Shown: positions 29,541 through 40,746, counted from the first letter of the stretch. The stretch is DNA of 64,000 nucleotides from Acinetobacter indicus CIP 110367 (GCF_000488255.1 NZ_KI530756.1:248001-312000), one strand, 5' to 3'. A program made the numbers and translations. Notes: generated by a model not told the origin, from the sequence alone.

Positions 29541-31109
29541 ATGGATATCCGCCGTACGCAAGCTGAACTGAACCAGTACCATCTCGGGCTATGGTACGGG
29601 GCGTATCGGCTGATAATTGCCTTCTGTTTGCTGCTGATTTATTTACTCACCACTCAAACTCTCAATCATGATTATCAGCATCCACGGCTGTATGCCGCCA
29701 GTCTGGTGCTGTATTTTATTTTTAGCTGTGCCCAGCTGCTGTATTTTCGCTATGTCCGGCACAGGATTCCGCTACAACTCACGCTGATTTTCAGTGTTGA
29801 TGTACTGGTGCTCAGCAGCCTGACCTTTGCGCTGGATGGACCGAGCCTGCATTTAAGCCTGCTGTTTGTGATTGCGATTTTCGCCGCGACGTTATTGCTG
29901 GAAAAAAGCAAGGCGCTGTTCATTACCCTGGTGGCAATGATTTGTGTCACCTATCAGCATTTTGTTGGCACATTACTGGATTTTTCCTCTCTGGATCGCA
30001 TCGGGCAAAGTGCCCTGCTCTCGTTCCTGTTTTTTATTATTTACCGTTTTGGCCAGATTGCCGTCCGCCGTTTCCAGATTCTGGAGCACCTGAACTTTTC
30101 CCAATCACTGGAATTGAACCGGCTAAAGAATATTAACCGCTATATTCTGGAACAGACCGATATGGGCTATCTGGTGCTGGATGAAAACTGCCATATTATG
30201 GTCAGTAATCCGGCCGCCTGCCATTTGCTGGGTATTAATCCGCTGTATGCTTTCGACAAATATCCACTGTATAAAGTACAGCCCGACCTATTTCAATTAT
30301 TGCAGTTTGACCAGCTCTCTAACGGCGAAAAATTCCAGTTTGAATCGCAGCTCAGTCATTTCCTGATCCAGATTCAGGTACAAAAGCTGGTGGTGCCGCA
30401 GCAGACCTTAACCTTGCTGGTGCTGCAGGATGCACGGCAAATCAACCAGCATGTGCAGCAACTGAAACTGGCAGCACTGGGCCAGCTTTCGGCCAGTATT
30501 GCCCATGAAATCCGTAATCCGCTGGCGGCCATTGTCCAAGCCAATCGCCTGCTGGCTGGCAGCGATACCGATCAGCAGCAGATGCTGAGCCAGATGATTG
30601 ACAAGCAGTCGCAGCGCATTGACAAGATCATTGATGACACCCTGAGCATGGTGAAAAATAAGGAAACCACACCGGTGCAGATTGATCTGGCGCGTTTTAT
30701 TCCGCAGCTGATCCAGGATGATCTGGCCGATCTGGCCAGCCAGATTCAAGTCAGCCAGCCCGAACCTCTGCAGATTCTGTTTGATGAATCCCAGCTGCGT
30801 CAGGTGCTGATTAACCTGATCCGTAATGCCCAGCGCCACAATGCACCGGATCATCCGATTGAACTGCAACTTTATCGCCAGCAGGACACGGTCTATATGG
30901 ATGTCAAAGATTATGGCAGCGGCGTGGCTTCACATGATATTCGCTACCTGTTTCAACCATTTTTTAGTACCGAAATTAGTGGAACTGGTTTAGGATTATA
31001 CTTATCACATAGTTTCTGCGAGGCCAATCGGGCCAAGTTGCGCTATGTAGAACAAAAACAAGGAGCATGTTTCAGGATTGAATGCTCACCTGTTGACGTA
31101 AATAAATAG
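29541..31109 (+). CDS. pilS: Sensor histidine kinase PilS
   Basis: 522 aa. About six membrane segments fill residues 25-185, then a PAS-like region (about 195-300) and the kinase core with the H-box SIAHEIRNPLAAI, an N-box INLIRNAQRH and G-box GTGLGLYLSH. PilS senses pilin levels in the membrane and phosphorylates PilR to activate pilA transcription by sigma-54. It lies between the gacA-like gene (15 nt) and pilR (17 nt). Confidence 0.9.
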   Translation: MDIRRTQAELNQYHLGLWYGAYRLIIAFCLLLIYLLTTQTLNHDYQHPRLYAASLVLYFIFSCAQLLYFRYVRHRIPLQLTLIFSVDVLVLSSLTFALDGPSLHLSLLFVIAIFAATLLLEKSKALFITLVAMICVTYQHFVGTLLDFSSLDRIGQSALLSFLFFIIYRFGQIAVRRFQILEHLNFSQSLELNRLKNINRYILEQTDMGYLVLDENCHIMVSNPAACHLLGINPLYAFDKYPLYKVQPDLFQLLQFDQLSNGEKFQFESQLSHFLIQIQVQKLVVPQQTLTLLVLQDARQINQHVQQLKLAALGQLSASIAHEIRNPLAAIVQANRLLAGSDTDQQQMLSQMIDKQSQRIDKIIDDTLSMVKNKETTPVQIDLARFIPQLIQDDLADLASQIQVSQPEPLQILFDESQLRQVLINLIRNAQRHNAPDHPIELQLYRQQDTVYMDVKDYGSGVASHDIRYLFQPFFSTEISGTGLGLYLSHSFCEANRAKLRYVEQKQGACFRIECSPVDVNK

Positions 31110-31126
31110 TTTTTTGGGGAAGTTTA

Positions 31127-32536
31127 GTGGAACAACCACTCGTTCTCTTCGTCGATGACGAGGAAGATTTATGCACGCTCATGCAAATGACATTGGCGCG
31201 CATGGGGATTCAAACACACGTGGCACACCGGCTGGAGCAGGCACGGCAGTTGCTGTCCAGTCATCACTATGATGCTTGCATCACCGATCTGAATTTGCCT
31301 GATGGAAATGGCCTGCAACTGGTCGAGCTGATTGCCCAGCATTTTCCGCAGCTGCCGGTTGCGGTGCTGACGGCCTATGGCAATATGGAAATTGCCATTG
31401 CCGCGCTCAAAGCCGGGGCCTTTGATTTTGTCAGCAAACCGATTAACCAGAAACACCTCGAACAATTGCTGGAAAAAGCACTGAATCAGCCGCTGTTTAA
31501 AGCACATAGTCAGGAAGCGGACCAGCTGGAACAGCGGATGCTGATCGGGCAATCTCTACCGATTCAGCAACTGCGCACCACCCTGAAAAAAATTGCCCGC
31601 TCGCAGGCACCGGTGTTTATTAGCGGTGAATCGGGCACCGGGAAAGAAGTGGTGGCCAATCTGGTGCATCGCCTCAGCAACCGCAGTGACGGGCCTTTTA
31701 TTGCCATCAACTGTGGCGCGATTCCGGGCGATTTGATGGAAAGCGAATTCTTCGGCCATAAAAAAGGCAGCTTTACCGGTGCAGCGCAGGACAAACAGGG
31801 CCTGATTCAGTCAGCACACGGCGGTAGCCTGTTTCTGGATGAAATTGCCGAACTGCCGCTCAATATGCAGGTAAAACTGCTGCGCGCGGTGCAGGAAAAA
31901 CGGATTCGTCCGGTCGGTTCCGATACGGAAATTGATGTTGATTTCCGGATTATTAGTGCCAGCCATCAGGACCTGGAAGCGTTAGTCCAGCAAGGCCGGT
32001 TCCGTCAGGATCTGTTCTTCCGGATTCATGTGATGGATATTGTGCTGCCGCCACTGCGTGAGCGCGGTCAAGATATTTTATTGCTGGCCCAGCATTTTAT
32101 TCAGAAAATTGCCCAGGAATGGGATATACACAGCAAAACCCTGTCAGAACGTGCCCAGCAGTTTTTGCTGGAACAGTATTATCCGGGTAATGTGCGTGAG
32201 CTACGCAATATCATTGAACGCGCCATGACCTTGAGTGATGATGATGTGATTGATCTGCCACATCTGCAGACCGCACCCTTACGCAAAATGGCACCGCTGG
32301 CCGAGCCAGAAACCGACACTGCAACGCCGGTTACAGCCGATGCCCTGCCCGCTGCTCCGCGTAAATTGCCGGAAGAAGGACTGGAGCTGTTTCTGGAGAA
32401 AATCGAAAAAGAGATTTTGCTGAATGCACTGAATCTGACCCATTGGAACCGGACTTTGGCTGCGAAAAAACTGGGGATGTCGTTTCGTTCCCTGCGTTAT
32501 CGGCTGAAGAAATTCGGACTGGATACCGATGAATAA
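31127..32536 (+). CDS. pilR: Sigma-54-dependent response regulator PilR
   Basis: 469 aa, GTG start with GGGGAAG upstream. A receiver domain (D54 in CITDLNLPDGNG) is followed by an AAA+ domain with Walker A GESGTGKE, the sigma-54 contact loop GSFTGA and Walker B SLFLDEIAEL, and a C-terminal Fis-type HTH (RTLAAKKLGMSFRSLRYRL). It activates type IV pilin transcription. Partner of the pilS product just upstream. Confidence 0.92.
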   Translation: MEQPLVLFVDDEEDLCTLMQMTLARMGIQTHVAHRLEQARQLLSSHHYDACITDLNLPDGNGLQLVELIAQHFPQLPVAVLTAYGNMEIAIAALKAGAFDFVSKPINQKHLEQLLEKALNQPLFKAHSQEADQLEQRMLIGQSLPIQQLRTTLKKIARSQAPVFISGESGTGKEVVANLVHRLSNRSDGPFIAINCGAIPGDLMESEFFGHKKGSFTGAAQDKQGLIQSAHGGSLFLDEIAELPLNMQVKLLRAVQEKRIRPVGSDTEIDVDFRIISASHQDLEALVQQGRFRQDLFFRIHVMDIVLPPLRERGQDILLLAQHFIQKIAQEWDIHSKTLSERAQQFLLEQYYPGNVRELRNIIERAMTLSDDDVIDLPHLQTAPLRKMAPLAEPETDTATPVTADALPAAPRKLPEEGLELFLEKIEKEILLNALNLTHWNRTLAAKKLGMSFRSLRYRLKKFGLDTDE

Positions 32537-32554
32537 GGCGCGCTAACCCTGCGC

Positions 32555-33724
32555 CTATTTATGACTTAACAGCAGCTCTGCAACATGATCCAGATAATTG
32601 TCTTCTTTCATGTCCTGTTGCAGTGCATAACGCTGGTTCGGTTCAATCCCGACCCCTTCAATCATTTTGCCTTGGGGGGTGTAATAGTGAGAAACCGTCA
32701 TTTGTAAGGCGGTGCCATCTGACAGCGGAAACAGCTTCTGTACCACCCCTTTGCCATAACTTTTTTCACCAATCACCCAGGCACGGCCATGATCTTTTAA
32801 GGCGGCAGTAAACACTTCTGCAGCCGAGGCCGAACGCTGGTTAATCAGCACACCGACCTTTAGATTCTGGAATTCAAAACTCGGTAAAGCCTGAAATTGC
32901 TGGTCGCCTTCAGCGCGGCTTTTGGTAGAAACAATCACGCCCTGATTCAAGAACAGATCGGCTGATTCAACCGCCGAGGACAGCAAACCGCCCGGGTTAT
33001 TGCGCAGGTCAAACAGTACCGCCTTTAGCCGTGGTGTGCTGTACTGTTCGATCAGTTCCTTGATTTCATTGGCAGTATCTTGCTGGAAGACTTTGACTTT
33101 AATCAGTAGTACCTGATTACTCAGCATCTGCGCCTGAATATCGGTTTCGACTTTTCTGTTGCGTACCAGACGAATCGGCTGCGCGCTTGCGGTCAGTTGC
33201 AAGGTGATATTGGAGCCAACCGCGCCCATCAACAAGGCATTGACCTGATCCTGATTGAGCTTTTGCAGTTCCTGATTGTCGATTTTAAAAACCGAAATAC
33301 CATTACGCAGGCCCTGTTTGGCCGAGTCGGCATCAGGTCTTAAATTATGAATCTGCCATTGATGCTGCTGGGCATCGTAACGTAAATTAAAATCGACCGA
33401 GGCCAGATCGCCTTCGGTATATTGCACCAAGGCACGGTAATCCTCGGCATTCAGATAACGCGAATACTGGTCCAGTCCGGAAACCAGACCTTGAATGGCT
33501 TGAGCAAACAAAGCTTCGTCACTTTTTTCCGTGACATAATTGGCTTTGACCAGCCCATAAATTTTGACAAACTGCTGGATCGATTCGACCGGCACTTCAA
33601 CATAGTCCTGCTCAGTGGTTTCTTCTAGTGCCAGCGGATCTTGATCTTCTGCCGCCCAGACAGGCAGGTTCACACACATCATCAATGTTGTTGCAACAAG
33701 CATGCGTTTCCAGTGTGGAACCAT
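32555..33724 (-). CDS. ctpA: C-terminal processing peptidase (S41 family)
   Basis: 389 aa. A signal peptide (start KRMLVATTLMMCVNLPVWA) is followed by a helical region, a PDZ-like part (about 95-185) and the S41 core with the nucleophile Ser in NQRSASAAEVF and the general base Lys in EKSYGKGVVQK. These are periplasmic serine proteases that trim tails of cell-wall enzymes. It is in the same direction as gpmI, 23 nt downstream, and likely cotranscribed. Confidence 0.9.
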   Translation of the reverse strand: MVPHWKRMLVATTLMMCVNLPVWAAEDQDPLALEETTEQDYVEVPVESIQQFVKIYGLVKANYVTEKSDEALFAQAIQGLVSGLDQYSRYLNAEDYRALVQYTEGDLASVDFNLRYDAQQHQWQIHNLRPDADSAKQGLRNGISVFKIDNQELQKLNQDQVNALLMGAVGSNITLQLTASAQPIRLVRNRKVETDIQAQMLSNQVLLIKVKVFQQDTANEIKELIEQYSTPRLKAVLFDLRNNPGGLLSSAVESADLFLNQGVIVSTKSRAEGDQQFQALPSFEFQNLKVGVLINQRSASAAEVFTAALKDHGRAWVIGEKSYGKGVVQKLFPLSDGTALQMTVSHYYTPQGKMIEGVGIEPNQRYALQQDMKEDNYLDHVAELLLSHK

Positions 33725-33747
33725 CCTTTCACCTATCTGTTGGCAGT

Positions 33748-35295
33748 TTATGGAGTCAGGGTAATTAAATTACGCCCTTGCATTTCTGCAGGAATTGGCA
33801 GTTGCATCAGACTCAGTAAAGTCGGTGCTACATCGGCCAGAACACCACCCTCTGCAATCACCGCCTGGGTCGGGCCGGCATAAATAAACGGCACCAGCTC
33901 GGTAGTATGCTGGGTATGGACCTGACCACTGTCATAGTCCTGCATCTGCTCGACATTACCATGATCAGCAGTAATCAGCATATGACCCTGCTTGGCCATT
34001 ACAGCTTCATACACACGGCCCAGACAGGTATCCACTGCTTCTACCGCTTTCACCGCTGCATCAAACACACCGGTATGACCCACCATATCGCCATTGGCAT
34101 AGTTGACCACCAACAAGTCATATTCACCTGAATTGATCGCTGCCACCAGCTCATCTGTCACTTGATACGCGCTCATTTCTGGCTTGAGATCATAAGTTGC
34201 TACATTTGGTGATGGAATCAGAATGCGCTTTTCGCCCGGATATTCATCTTCACGGCCGCCACTAAAGAAGAAGGTCACGTGTGCATATTTTTCGGTTTCG
34301 GCAATACGCAGCTGGGTTTTACCCAGGTCTGACAGGTATTCACCGAGCGAGTTTTTTAATGCTTCTGGCATATAAGCCACAGGTGCATCAATGGTGGCCT
34401 GGTAACGGGTCAGCATCACAAACTTGGCCAGCTGCGGCACCACTTTACGCTCAAAACCGGCAAAGTCGGTTTCCACAAAGGCTTTGGTCAGTTCACGGGC
34501 ACGGTCTGCACGGAAGTTCATGAACACCACGCTGTCGCCATCCTGAATTGCCGCAACCTCACCAATACGGGTAGCTTTAACAAATTCATCGCTTTCATCG
34601 GCTGCATAAGCTGCGTCCAGACCAGCTACGGCGGTTGCTGCAGTACGGACTGCTTCACCTTCTGTTAACAGACGATAAGCCTGTTCTACACGATCCCAAC
34701 GATTGTCGCGGTCCATGGCAAAATAACGGCCGATCATGCTGGCAATCCGGCCTTGGCCTGGATATTGGGCAAACAGGGCATCCAGTTTTTGCAAAGAGGG
34801 CTGCGCACTTTTTGGCGGAGTATCACGGCCATCCAGAAATGCGTGTAAATAAACAGTTGCACCACGTTTCAGCGCCAGCTCCGCCATTGCCACAATATGG
34901 TCTTCATGTGAGTGCACGCCACCTTCCGACAGCAGGCCCATTAAGTGCACGGCACCGCCCGCAGCTTTGGCTTTCTCGACTGCATCGACCAGCACTTCAT
35001 GTTCAAAGAAAGCACCGGTACGGATATCTTTGGTAATGCGGGTAAAGTCCTGATATAGCACACGGCCGGCACCCAGGTTCATATGGCCCACTTCGGAGTT
35101 ACCCATCTGACCATCTGGCAGGCCCACATCTTCACCTGAACCTGAAATCAACCCATGCGGATGCTTTTCCTGCATAGCGGTCAAATTTGGACGTTGTGCC
35201 GCCAGGAACGCATTGTCCTCAACAGCTTCACGATGCCCAATACCATCCATAATGACCAGTACGTGAGGGATTTTGCCTGCAGTTGCATCCGTCAT
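33748..35295 (-). CDS. gpmI: Phosphoglycerate mutase, cofactor-independent
   Basis: 515 aa. It interconverts 3- and 2-phosphoglycerate with Mn. An alkaline-phosphatase-type fold is seen: VMDGIGHRE (metal Asp), [15 protein letters not shown] (phospho-Ser), FLDGRDTPP, and the second metal set [11 protein letters not shown] and [11 protein letters not shown]. Normal length is about 510 aa. ctpA follows on the same strand. Confidence 0.97.
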   Translation of the reverse strand: MTDATAGKIPHVLVIMDGIGHREAVEDNAFLAAQRPNLTAMQEKHPHGLISGSGEDVGLPDGQMGNSEVGHMNLGAGRVLYQDFTRITKDIRTGAFFEHEVLVDAVEKAKAAGGAVHLMGLLSEGGVHSHEDHIVAMAELALKRGATVYLHAFLDGRDTPPKSAQPSLQKLDALFAQYPGQGRIASMIGRYFAMDRDNRWDRVEQAYRLLTEGEAVRTAATAVAGLDAAYAADESDEFVKATRIGEVAAIQDGDSVVFMNFRADRARELTKAFVETDFAGFERKVVPQLAKFVMLTRYQATIDAPVAYMPEALKNSLGEYLSDLGKTQLRIAETEKYAHVTFFFSGGREDEYPGEKRILIPSPNVATYDLKPEMSAYQVTDELVAAINSGEYDLLVVNYANGDMVGHTGVFDAAVKAVEAVDTCLGRVYEAVMAKQGHMLITADHGNVEQMQDYDSGQVHTQHTTELVPFIYAGPTQAVIAEGGVLADVAPTLLSLMQLPIPAEMQGRNLITLTP

Positions 35296-35413
35296 AGTTC
35301 ACACTCTTTTAGTCTACAAATTAATCGCATATCTTACCGAATTTTCAGTTCGGACACCATGCACGGCTGATGGTTTCAACCGTGCCACACTATCGTTTTG
35401 TTCAATTGCCGGC

Positions 35414-36484
35414 TTATCGGGCACGTTGCAGCAGATAGCCACCCACCACAAACATCAGAATAATCGGGATAAACACAAACCAGGCCGGAGATGGCGCATA
35501 AATCAGGCTGGCATAACCGAGGAAATCCTGTAAATAGAAGAAGCCCAAGCCGACAAACAAGGCAATCACCAGACGGAAACCCATCGACTGCTGGCGCAGC
35601 GGTCCAAAAATAAAGGAACAGGCAATCAGCACCAACGCAATCAGGGCAAATGGAGAACCAACTTTTTGCCAGAAAGCCAGCTGATAGCTTTTCGGCACCT
35701 GACTGTACTCATGCATATAGCTCATGAAACTGACCAGCTGACTGGGTGATAAATCTTCCGGGTCGATGGTGACCATGTGTACATATTTTGGTTGCAAGGC
35801 CAGCGATAAAGGCTGCGTGGCCTGCTGATCAGCAATAGCATTGCCCTCTGGCAGAATGTCCATTTGGCGGCTGTTTTGCAGTGACCAGGCGCCATCTTCG
35901 ACAAACTGGCCCTGCTCGGCATTTAAGGTACCGCGTAAGCGGAAGTTATCATCAAAGTCGATGACCTGGATATTCTTCAGTGTGCCCTGCGAGTTGGCAT
36001 AGTCAATATAAATAAAGCGCTGCCCTTCACGGGTCCAGTAGCCTTTGACTTCACCGAGTTCAGCCACGCTACGATGTTTCTTGACGCTTTCTGCGCGCTC
36101 ATTGGTATAGGGAATCACCCATTCACTTAAGGCAAAAGACAGCACCACCAGAATGAGTGCCGAACGCACCACCCAGCCGACAATCCGCCACAGGCTGATA
36201 CCGGCGGCACGCATCACAATCAGCTCACTGTTTGAGGCCAAGGTACCCAGACCCAGTACTGCGCCAATTAATGCGGCAATCGGGAGAATTTCATACAGAT
36301 AACCGGGCGCACCCCAGAGCACATGCCATAGCGCATCCAGCGCGCCATAGCCTTCTTTTAGGGAACCGAGTTCACCCAGATAGGTAAATAATACCTGTAA
36401 ACCGGACAACACCGCGGTTGCCCCCAACATCGCCAGTGCGGTCGTTTTGGTCACATGCTTGGCCACTATACGACGTGCGAACAT
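35414..36484 (-). CDS. lptG: LPS export permease LptG
   Basis: 356 aa. Six membrane helices, three at each end (about 10-105 and 280-355), enclose a periplasmic beta-jellyroll. With LptF it forms the membrane part of the LptB2FG ABC transporter that extracts LPS or LOS from the inner membrane. It follows lptF by one nt and is translationally linked. Confidence 0.92.
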   Translation of the reverse strand: MFARRIVAKHVTKTTALAMLGATAVLSGLQVLFTYLGELGSLKEGYGALDALWHVLWGAPGYLYEILPIAALIGAVLGLGTLASNSELIVMRAAGISLWRIVGWVVRSALILVVLSFALSEWVIPYTNERAESVKKHRSVAELGEVKGYWTREGQRFIYIDYANSQGTLKNIQVIDFDDNFRLRGTLNAEQGQFVEDGAWSLQNSRQMDILPEGNAIADQQATQPLSLALQPKYVHMVTIDPEDLSPSQLVSFMSYMHEYSQVPKSYQLAFWQKVGSPFALIALVLIACSFIFGPLRQQSMGFRLVIALFVGLGFFYLQDFLGYASLIYAPSPAWFVFIPIILMFVVGGYLLQRAR

Positions 36485-36485
36485 A

Positions 36486-37586
36486 TTAAGACCTCACTCG
36501 CTGAATCTGTTTCTTGATTTTGGGTGCCAGTTTCTGTTTACGCGAGAACAGCGCCGCCGCAATGGCATAGACCATCAGCACCAGCGGATAGGCCCAGATA
36601 CCCATTTCTTCTTTACTGATCCGGGTTTTGACCGCCATTAACGCCACAATTAGGCTGGCAAAAATCAGCAGGGCCGGAAACAGTTTTAAATAACGTCCCT
36701 GACGCGGACTGACTTCAGATAAAGCCACGGCCAGCAGCAGTGCCAACAGAATTGAAAACGGCACAAAGATTCGCCAGCCCAGTTCACTGGCCACCACCGG
36801 GTCCTGACGGTTATCCCACAGTTGCCCGATTGGCAGGGCTTCCACTTCTGTACTCTGGAATTTGGCTTCCTGATCGCTTTCCAGACGTAAGCGATAGCTG
36901 GCAAATTCAGCCTGAGAATATTGCGGACGATCCGGATAAATTTCATAACGGCGACCTTCGACCAGATCGACCACATTGGCCGGATCATTGGACAGTTCAA
37001 TCCGGGTCGCCTCTTTGGCCAGAATCATGATATCCGGTTTGCCCGGACGGTCAGCACGCTGGTAGAAGAAAATATCTTTCAGATTACGCCGGTCTTCTGA
37101 CAGGTCGCCGGCATAAATGGTATATGGCCCCGAAGAAATAAACTCTTTTGGCCGCACCAGATCGAAACCGGTACGGACCGCCTGATTGGTGGTCAATTCT
37201 TCAAACTGGCGAATCCCCCACGGCGCTGCCCAAACCATCAGCATGGCCTGCACCGCCAGAAATACCACCGTCATCGGGACTAATAAACGTGCCAGTTGGT
37301 TACGACTGACACCGCTGCCATTTAACACTGCCATTTCATGATCGACATAAAGCCGGCCAAACACCAGCATCAGGCCAATAAAAAAGCCCAGTGGCAAAAT
37401 CAGGGTTAAAAATTCCGGCAGACGGTAGCCAATAATGCTAAACAGAATCCCCGCATCCAGACGCCCCTGCGCGGCGACGCCAAAATACTTGATCAGCCGG
37501 CCACCCATCATGATCAAGGTCAATAAGGCAATCACAACCAAGGATGTCGACACAACTTGCTTGACCAGATAACGCCGAATAATCAA
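36486..37586 (-). CDS. lptF: LPS export permease LptF
   Basis: 366 aa. It has the same six-helix plus jellyroll layout as LptG, with the typical start IIRRYLVKQVVSTSLVV and a conserved membrane segment LPEFLTLILPLGFFIGLM. It is divergent from pepA, an arrangement also found in Pseudomonas and E. coli. The ATPase gene lptB is not in the window. Confidence 0.92.
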   Translation of the reverse strand: MIIRRYLVKQVVSTSLVVIALLTLIMMGGRLIKYFGVAAQGRLDAGILFSIIGYRLPEFLTLILPLGFFIGLMLVFGRLYVDHEMAVLNGSGVSRNQLARLLVPMTVVFLAVQAMLMVWAAPWGIRQFEELTTNQAVRTGFDLVRPKEFISSGPYTIYAGDLSEDRRNLKDIFFYQRADRPGKPDIMILAKEATRIELSNDPANVVDLVEGRRYEIYPDRPQYSQAEFASYRLRLESDQEAKFQSTEVEALPIGQLWDNRQDPVVASELGWRIFVPFSILLALLLAVALSEVSPRQGRYLKLFPALLIFASLIVALMAVKTRISKEEMGIWAYPLVLMVYAIAAALFSRKQKLAPKIKKQIQRVRS

Positions 37587-37744
37587 ATTAATGCTTCCAG
37601 AAAACGAGGGAATAAAACTAGCGATAGTTTACCCGAATGTTGAAAATATAAAACCTATACTGTTGTTTCACATTGAAACTCTATTCATGAAAATGTTTCA
37701 ATGGTTTAATGGTTTTAAAATTTTAAAAGGCCTATATAACGCAT

Positions 37745-39193
37745 ATGAAACTGACGATTCATCCGACATACCAAGACAATGTCACCGCAGCTGCTTTATT
37801 TATTCTGGTCGATGCCAATACCCTTCGTACAACCGCAGATCACTATAAAATCAAAAATTTAGATAGCATCACCCAGGCCGTACAATTTAAATCCGGCTTT
37901 AATGAAAGCTTAAGCCTGACAGCACAGGACAACTTGCCGGCATTCAGCCAGCTGATTGGCCTTGGTTCAAGCAGCGAATTACAGCCGGCTAAACTGGCCA
38001 AACTGGCGCAAACCATTGTAAAAACCGCACAGAAGAAATTTAGCAGTATTGCGGTAGATCTATCAGTCCTGCCACAAGAACTGCATTATATTTTTGCCTT
38101 GAGCCTGACCCAGGCCGCCTACGGTTTTGATGAATTTAAAACCAAAAAGAATGAATTTGTATTAGAGCAGATTCAATTGATTGCCACACAAAGCCCGTTA
38201 ACTGCCCATCAGCTGAAATTTATTGAAGCGGTACATACTGGTCAGAATTTTGCCCGCGATTTAGGCAACCGTCCGGGGAACATCTGCTTCCCGGAATATC
38301 TGGCTGATCAGGCACTGGCACTGGCAGAAGAATTCCCGGATTTACTCAAAGTAACCGTGCTGAATGAACAGCATATGGCTGACCTGGGCATGGGTGCGTT
38401 CCTTGCGGTCAGCAAGGGTTCCGAGCGTCCGGGCCGCATGATTACCCTGGAATACAAGGCCAATCTTGAGCAGGCACCTATTGTACTGGTCGGTAAGGGT
38501 ATTACCTTTGATACCGGCGGTATTTCCCTGAAACCGGGTGCTGGCATGGACGAAATGAAATTCGATATGTGCGGTGCAGCCTCAGTCTTGGGAACCATAC
38601 GTGCGCTGTGTGAATCACGCTTGCCGATTCATGTGGTGGCAGCCATTGCCGCAGCGGAAAATATGCCATCGGGCAAAGCCACCCGTCCGGGCGATATTGT
38701 CACCACCATGAGCGGTCAGACTGTCGAAATCCTGAACACCGATGCCGAAGGCCGTCTGGTGCTGTGTGATGCCCTGACCTATATCCAGCGTTTTAACCCG
38801 GCACTGGTCATTGACGTAGCGACCTTAACCGGTGCCTGTGTGATTGCGCTCGGTTCGGTGTTAACCGGTCTGTTCACACCAGATGATGAACTGGCACAGG
38901 AACTGACCCAGGCCGGTCAGCAGAGTTTTGACCGCGTATGGCGTATGCCGGTGATTGATGACTATCAGGAACAATTAGATTCACCTTTTGCCGATATTGG
39001 CAATATTGGTGGTCCAAAAGCCGGTTCTGTGACTGCAGCCTGCTTCCTGCAACGCTTTACTCGTGACTATCGCTGGGCGCATCTGGATATTGCCGGCACT
39101 GCCTGGAATTCAGGAACCCATAAAGGTGCAACAGGCCGTCCGGTACCGCTACTGATGCAATTCTTGGCCAACCGTGCAGAGCAGCATGGCTAA
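37745..39193 (+). CDS. pepA: Leucyl aminopeptidase (cytosol aminopeptidase)
   Basis: 482 aa. M17 family, hexameric, two metals. The signature [16 protein letters not shown] is present, along with [17 protein letters not shown] and [11 protein letters not shown] carrying metal ligands. In other bacteria PepA also binds DNA and helps Xer recombination at cer-type sites. Its stop codon overlaps the holC start by 8 nt. Confidence 0.95.
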   Translation: MKLTIHPTYQDNVTAAALFILVDANTLRTTADHYKIKNLDSITQAVQFKSGFNESLSLTAQDNLPAFSQLIGLGSSSELQPAKLAKLAQTIVKTAQKKFSSIAVDLSVLPQELHYIFALSLTQAAYGFDEFKTKKNEFVLEQIQLIATQSPLTAHQLKFIEAVHTGQNFARDLGNRPGNICFPEYLADQALALAEEFPDLLKVTVLNEQHMADLGMGAFLAVSKGSERPGRMITLEYKANLEQAPIVLVGKGITFDTGGISLKPGAGMDEMKFDMCGAASVLGTIRALCESRLPIHVVAAIAAAENMPSGKATRPGDIVTTMSGQTVEILNTDAEGRLVLCDALTYIQRFNPALVIDVATLTGACVIALGSVLTGLFTPDDELAQELTQAGQQSFDRVWRMPVIDDYQEQLDSPFADIGNIGGPKAGSVTAACFLQRFTRDYRWAHLDIAGTAWNSGTHKGATGRPVPLLMQFLANRAEQHG

Positions 39194-39593
39194 AGTCAGC
39201 TTTTATCTGTTTGAAAAAAGTCCTGAACGGCAAGTGGACAGCACTTGCCGTTTATGCCGGAAAATCCTGCGTGAACCACAGCGCATCTGGCTGTATAGCG
39301 CAGACCCGGCATTGCAACGGGCGCTGGATGAACGGCTGTGGAGCTTTGATGCCGGCAGTTTTATTCCGCATGGTATTGATGAGCCTACGGCACAGGTCTG
39401 TATTTCAGCGCAGTTGCCAACTGAAAATGATTGGATTGTGTTTAATTTTAACGAACAGGCTCTTGAACAGTTCGCCAAATTTAGTCACATTATCGAAATC
39501 ATTGAAAATCATGAAACCGCCAAACAGCTTGGCCGGGAAAAATATAAACAATATCGTCGTTTAGGCATTGAGCCGCAAACCCACAAATTATAG
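39186..39593 (+). CDS. holC: DNA polymerase III chi subunit
   Basis: 135 aa from the ATG at 39186, overlapping the pepA stop by 8 nt. Chi links the clamp loader to SSB. Recognisable are the start [10 protein letters not shown], a CRLCRKIL segment, [13 protein letters not shown] and the C-terminal [13 protein letters not shown]. The pepA-holC order is conserved in proteobacteria. Confidence 0.9.
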   Translation: MAKVSFYLFEKSPERQVDSTCRLCRKILREPQRIWLYSADPALQRALDERLWSFDAGSFIPHGIDEPTAQVCISAQLPTENDWIVFNFNEQALEQFAKFSHIIEIIENHETAKQLGREKYKQYRRLGIEPQTHKL

Positions 39594-39616
39594 AACCACC
39601 CCAAAGGAGATGCAGC

Positions 39617-40237
39617 GTGGCATTAAATGTTGGTCCAGATTTTAAACAGCGCTGGTTAACTGCGCCTGAAGCTGTGCGTCAGACCTTTATTGATGACCTG
39701 CATCGGATTAGTGAGGTACTGCAACCGGACAGCGACCTAAAACGCTGGGTAGAGTACGATCAGCAGCAACAGCAACAGTCCTTTCAGAAAATTGATCAGG
39801 CCTATGCCGAACTGAAAATCCAGTTAATTGAAGAAGCGCGTATTCGCCGCCAGCAGATGCTGGAGCAACGTCTGGCCCAACAACGCGCCGATCAGGCCGC
39901 GTATGCGCAGGCTCTGTATCAGGATGAACTGCAACAGTTTGCCGCGCAGACCGAAACCCTGGCCAGTTTACGCACCCAGCTGGATCAGGAGATTCTGGAC
40001 TACACTGCGCGTTATCAAAAAAATCCGGAAAATGGTAGTTTCAATTTTGCCAAAGGCGTGCGTATTGCCGATGAACAGATTCTGTCGGAACTCGACAGTG
40101 TGCGGGTACGTCTGGAACTGGAAGCCGAAACCCGGATTGAAGAAGCAGTACAACAGTTCCGCAGCCAGCTACAAGCCGCTGCCCAGGAAGAAATTGAATA
40201 TATTTTAAAACATTCCCAATTTTCCAAAGAGGCCTAA
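39617..40237 (+). CDS. Uncharacterised coiled-coil protein downstream of holC
   Basis: 206 aa, GTG start with AAAGGAG seven nt upstream. No membrane segment or signal. The protein is very rich in Gln, Glu and Ala, with heptad-like runs (about 45-120 and 150-205) that predict long coiled coils. The segment GVRIADEQILSELDSV near residue 150 is the most ordered-looking part. It follows holC by 23 nt. No function is proposed. Confidence 0.75.
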   Translation: MALNVGPDFKQRWLTAPEAVRQTFIDDLHRISEVLQPDSDLKRWVEYDQQQQQQSFQKIDQAYAELKIQLIEEARIRRQQMLEQRLAQQRADQAAYAQALYQDELQQFAAQTETLASLRTQLDQEILDYTARYQKNPENGSFNFAKGVRIADEQILSELDSVRVRLELEAETRIEEAVQQFRSQLQAAAQEEIEYILKHSQFSKEA

Positions 40238-40445
40238 ATGACGGCCTTCTGGCGTGAAAAACCCGGTACGGTGTCAGTAAATGCAGATTTAAACCGGCCC
40301 ATCTGAAAGATCAATCGGGTGTGAGGCAGAATTTCTCGCCCAAATGTCATGAAAGTGAAATATTTTTGTCACAAGATAGTCATACTTTGAATAGCAGTAC
40401 TGCTGCCTTTTAAAGTAAAAATTATTTTTATAATTAAGGTTTAAA

Positions 40446-40664
40446 ATGGGTATCTTGACACAAATATCGAGCAAAATTGACCATCTGCATAGTGGTGAAC
40501 AATGGCATATTACTGCTCAGGATTTATTAATCAGCCGTGCAGATTTCCAGTCGCTTTATATTTACCTGACCAAAGAAGCTGAAAAAGGTACATTTTCTTT
40601 GGCACCGGTTGCAGAAGCCAGTCCACGTTTAGGCGGTACCTCTGTCACAGTGATCAAGCACTAA
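40446..40664 (+). CDS. Small uncharacterised protein (72 aa)
   Basis: AAGG lies seven nt before the ATG. A soluble protein with an alternating pattern, no Cys and no membrane segment, ending RLGGTSVTVIKH. It has its own terminator at 40691. Coding status is supported by codon use resembling the neighbours and by the ribosome binding site. The family was not recognised. Confidence 0.65.
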   Translation: MGILTQISSKIDHLHSGEQWHITAQDLLISRADFQSLYIYLTKEAEKGTFSLAPVAEASPRLGGTSVTVIKH

Positions 40665-40690
40665 GGTCAGCGAATTTCTCCCCGCAAGAT

Positions 40691-40717
40691 AAAAGTCCAC
40701 CCCGCGTGGGCTTTTTT
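40691..40717 (+). terminator. Terminator after the 72-aa gene
   Basis: AAAAGTCCAC-CCCGC-GTGGGCTTTT, a 10-bp stem with one G-U pair, followed by T. It lies 26 nt after the stop codon. Confidence 0.8.
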
Positions 40718-40746
40718 GTACGTGCGGTTTTTCAGCACTGTTTATA

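Noticed and set aside
40238..40306. 22-codon ORF directly after the coiled-coil gene
   Set aside because: There is no ribosome binding site of its own, and nothing suggests a product.
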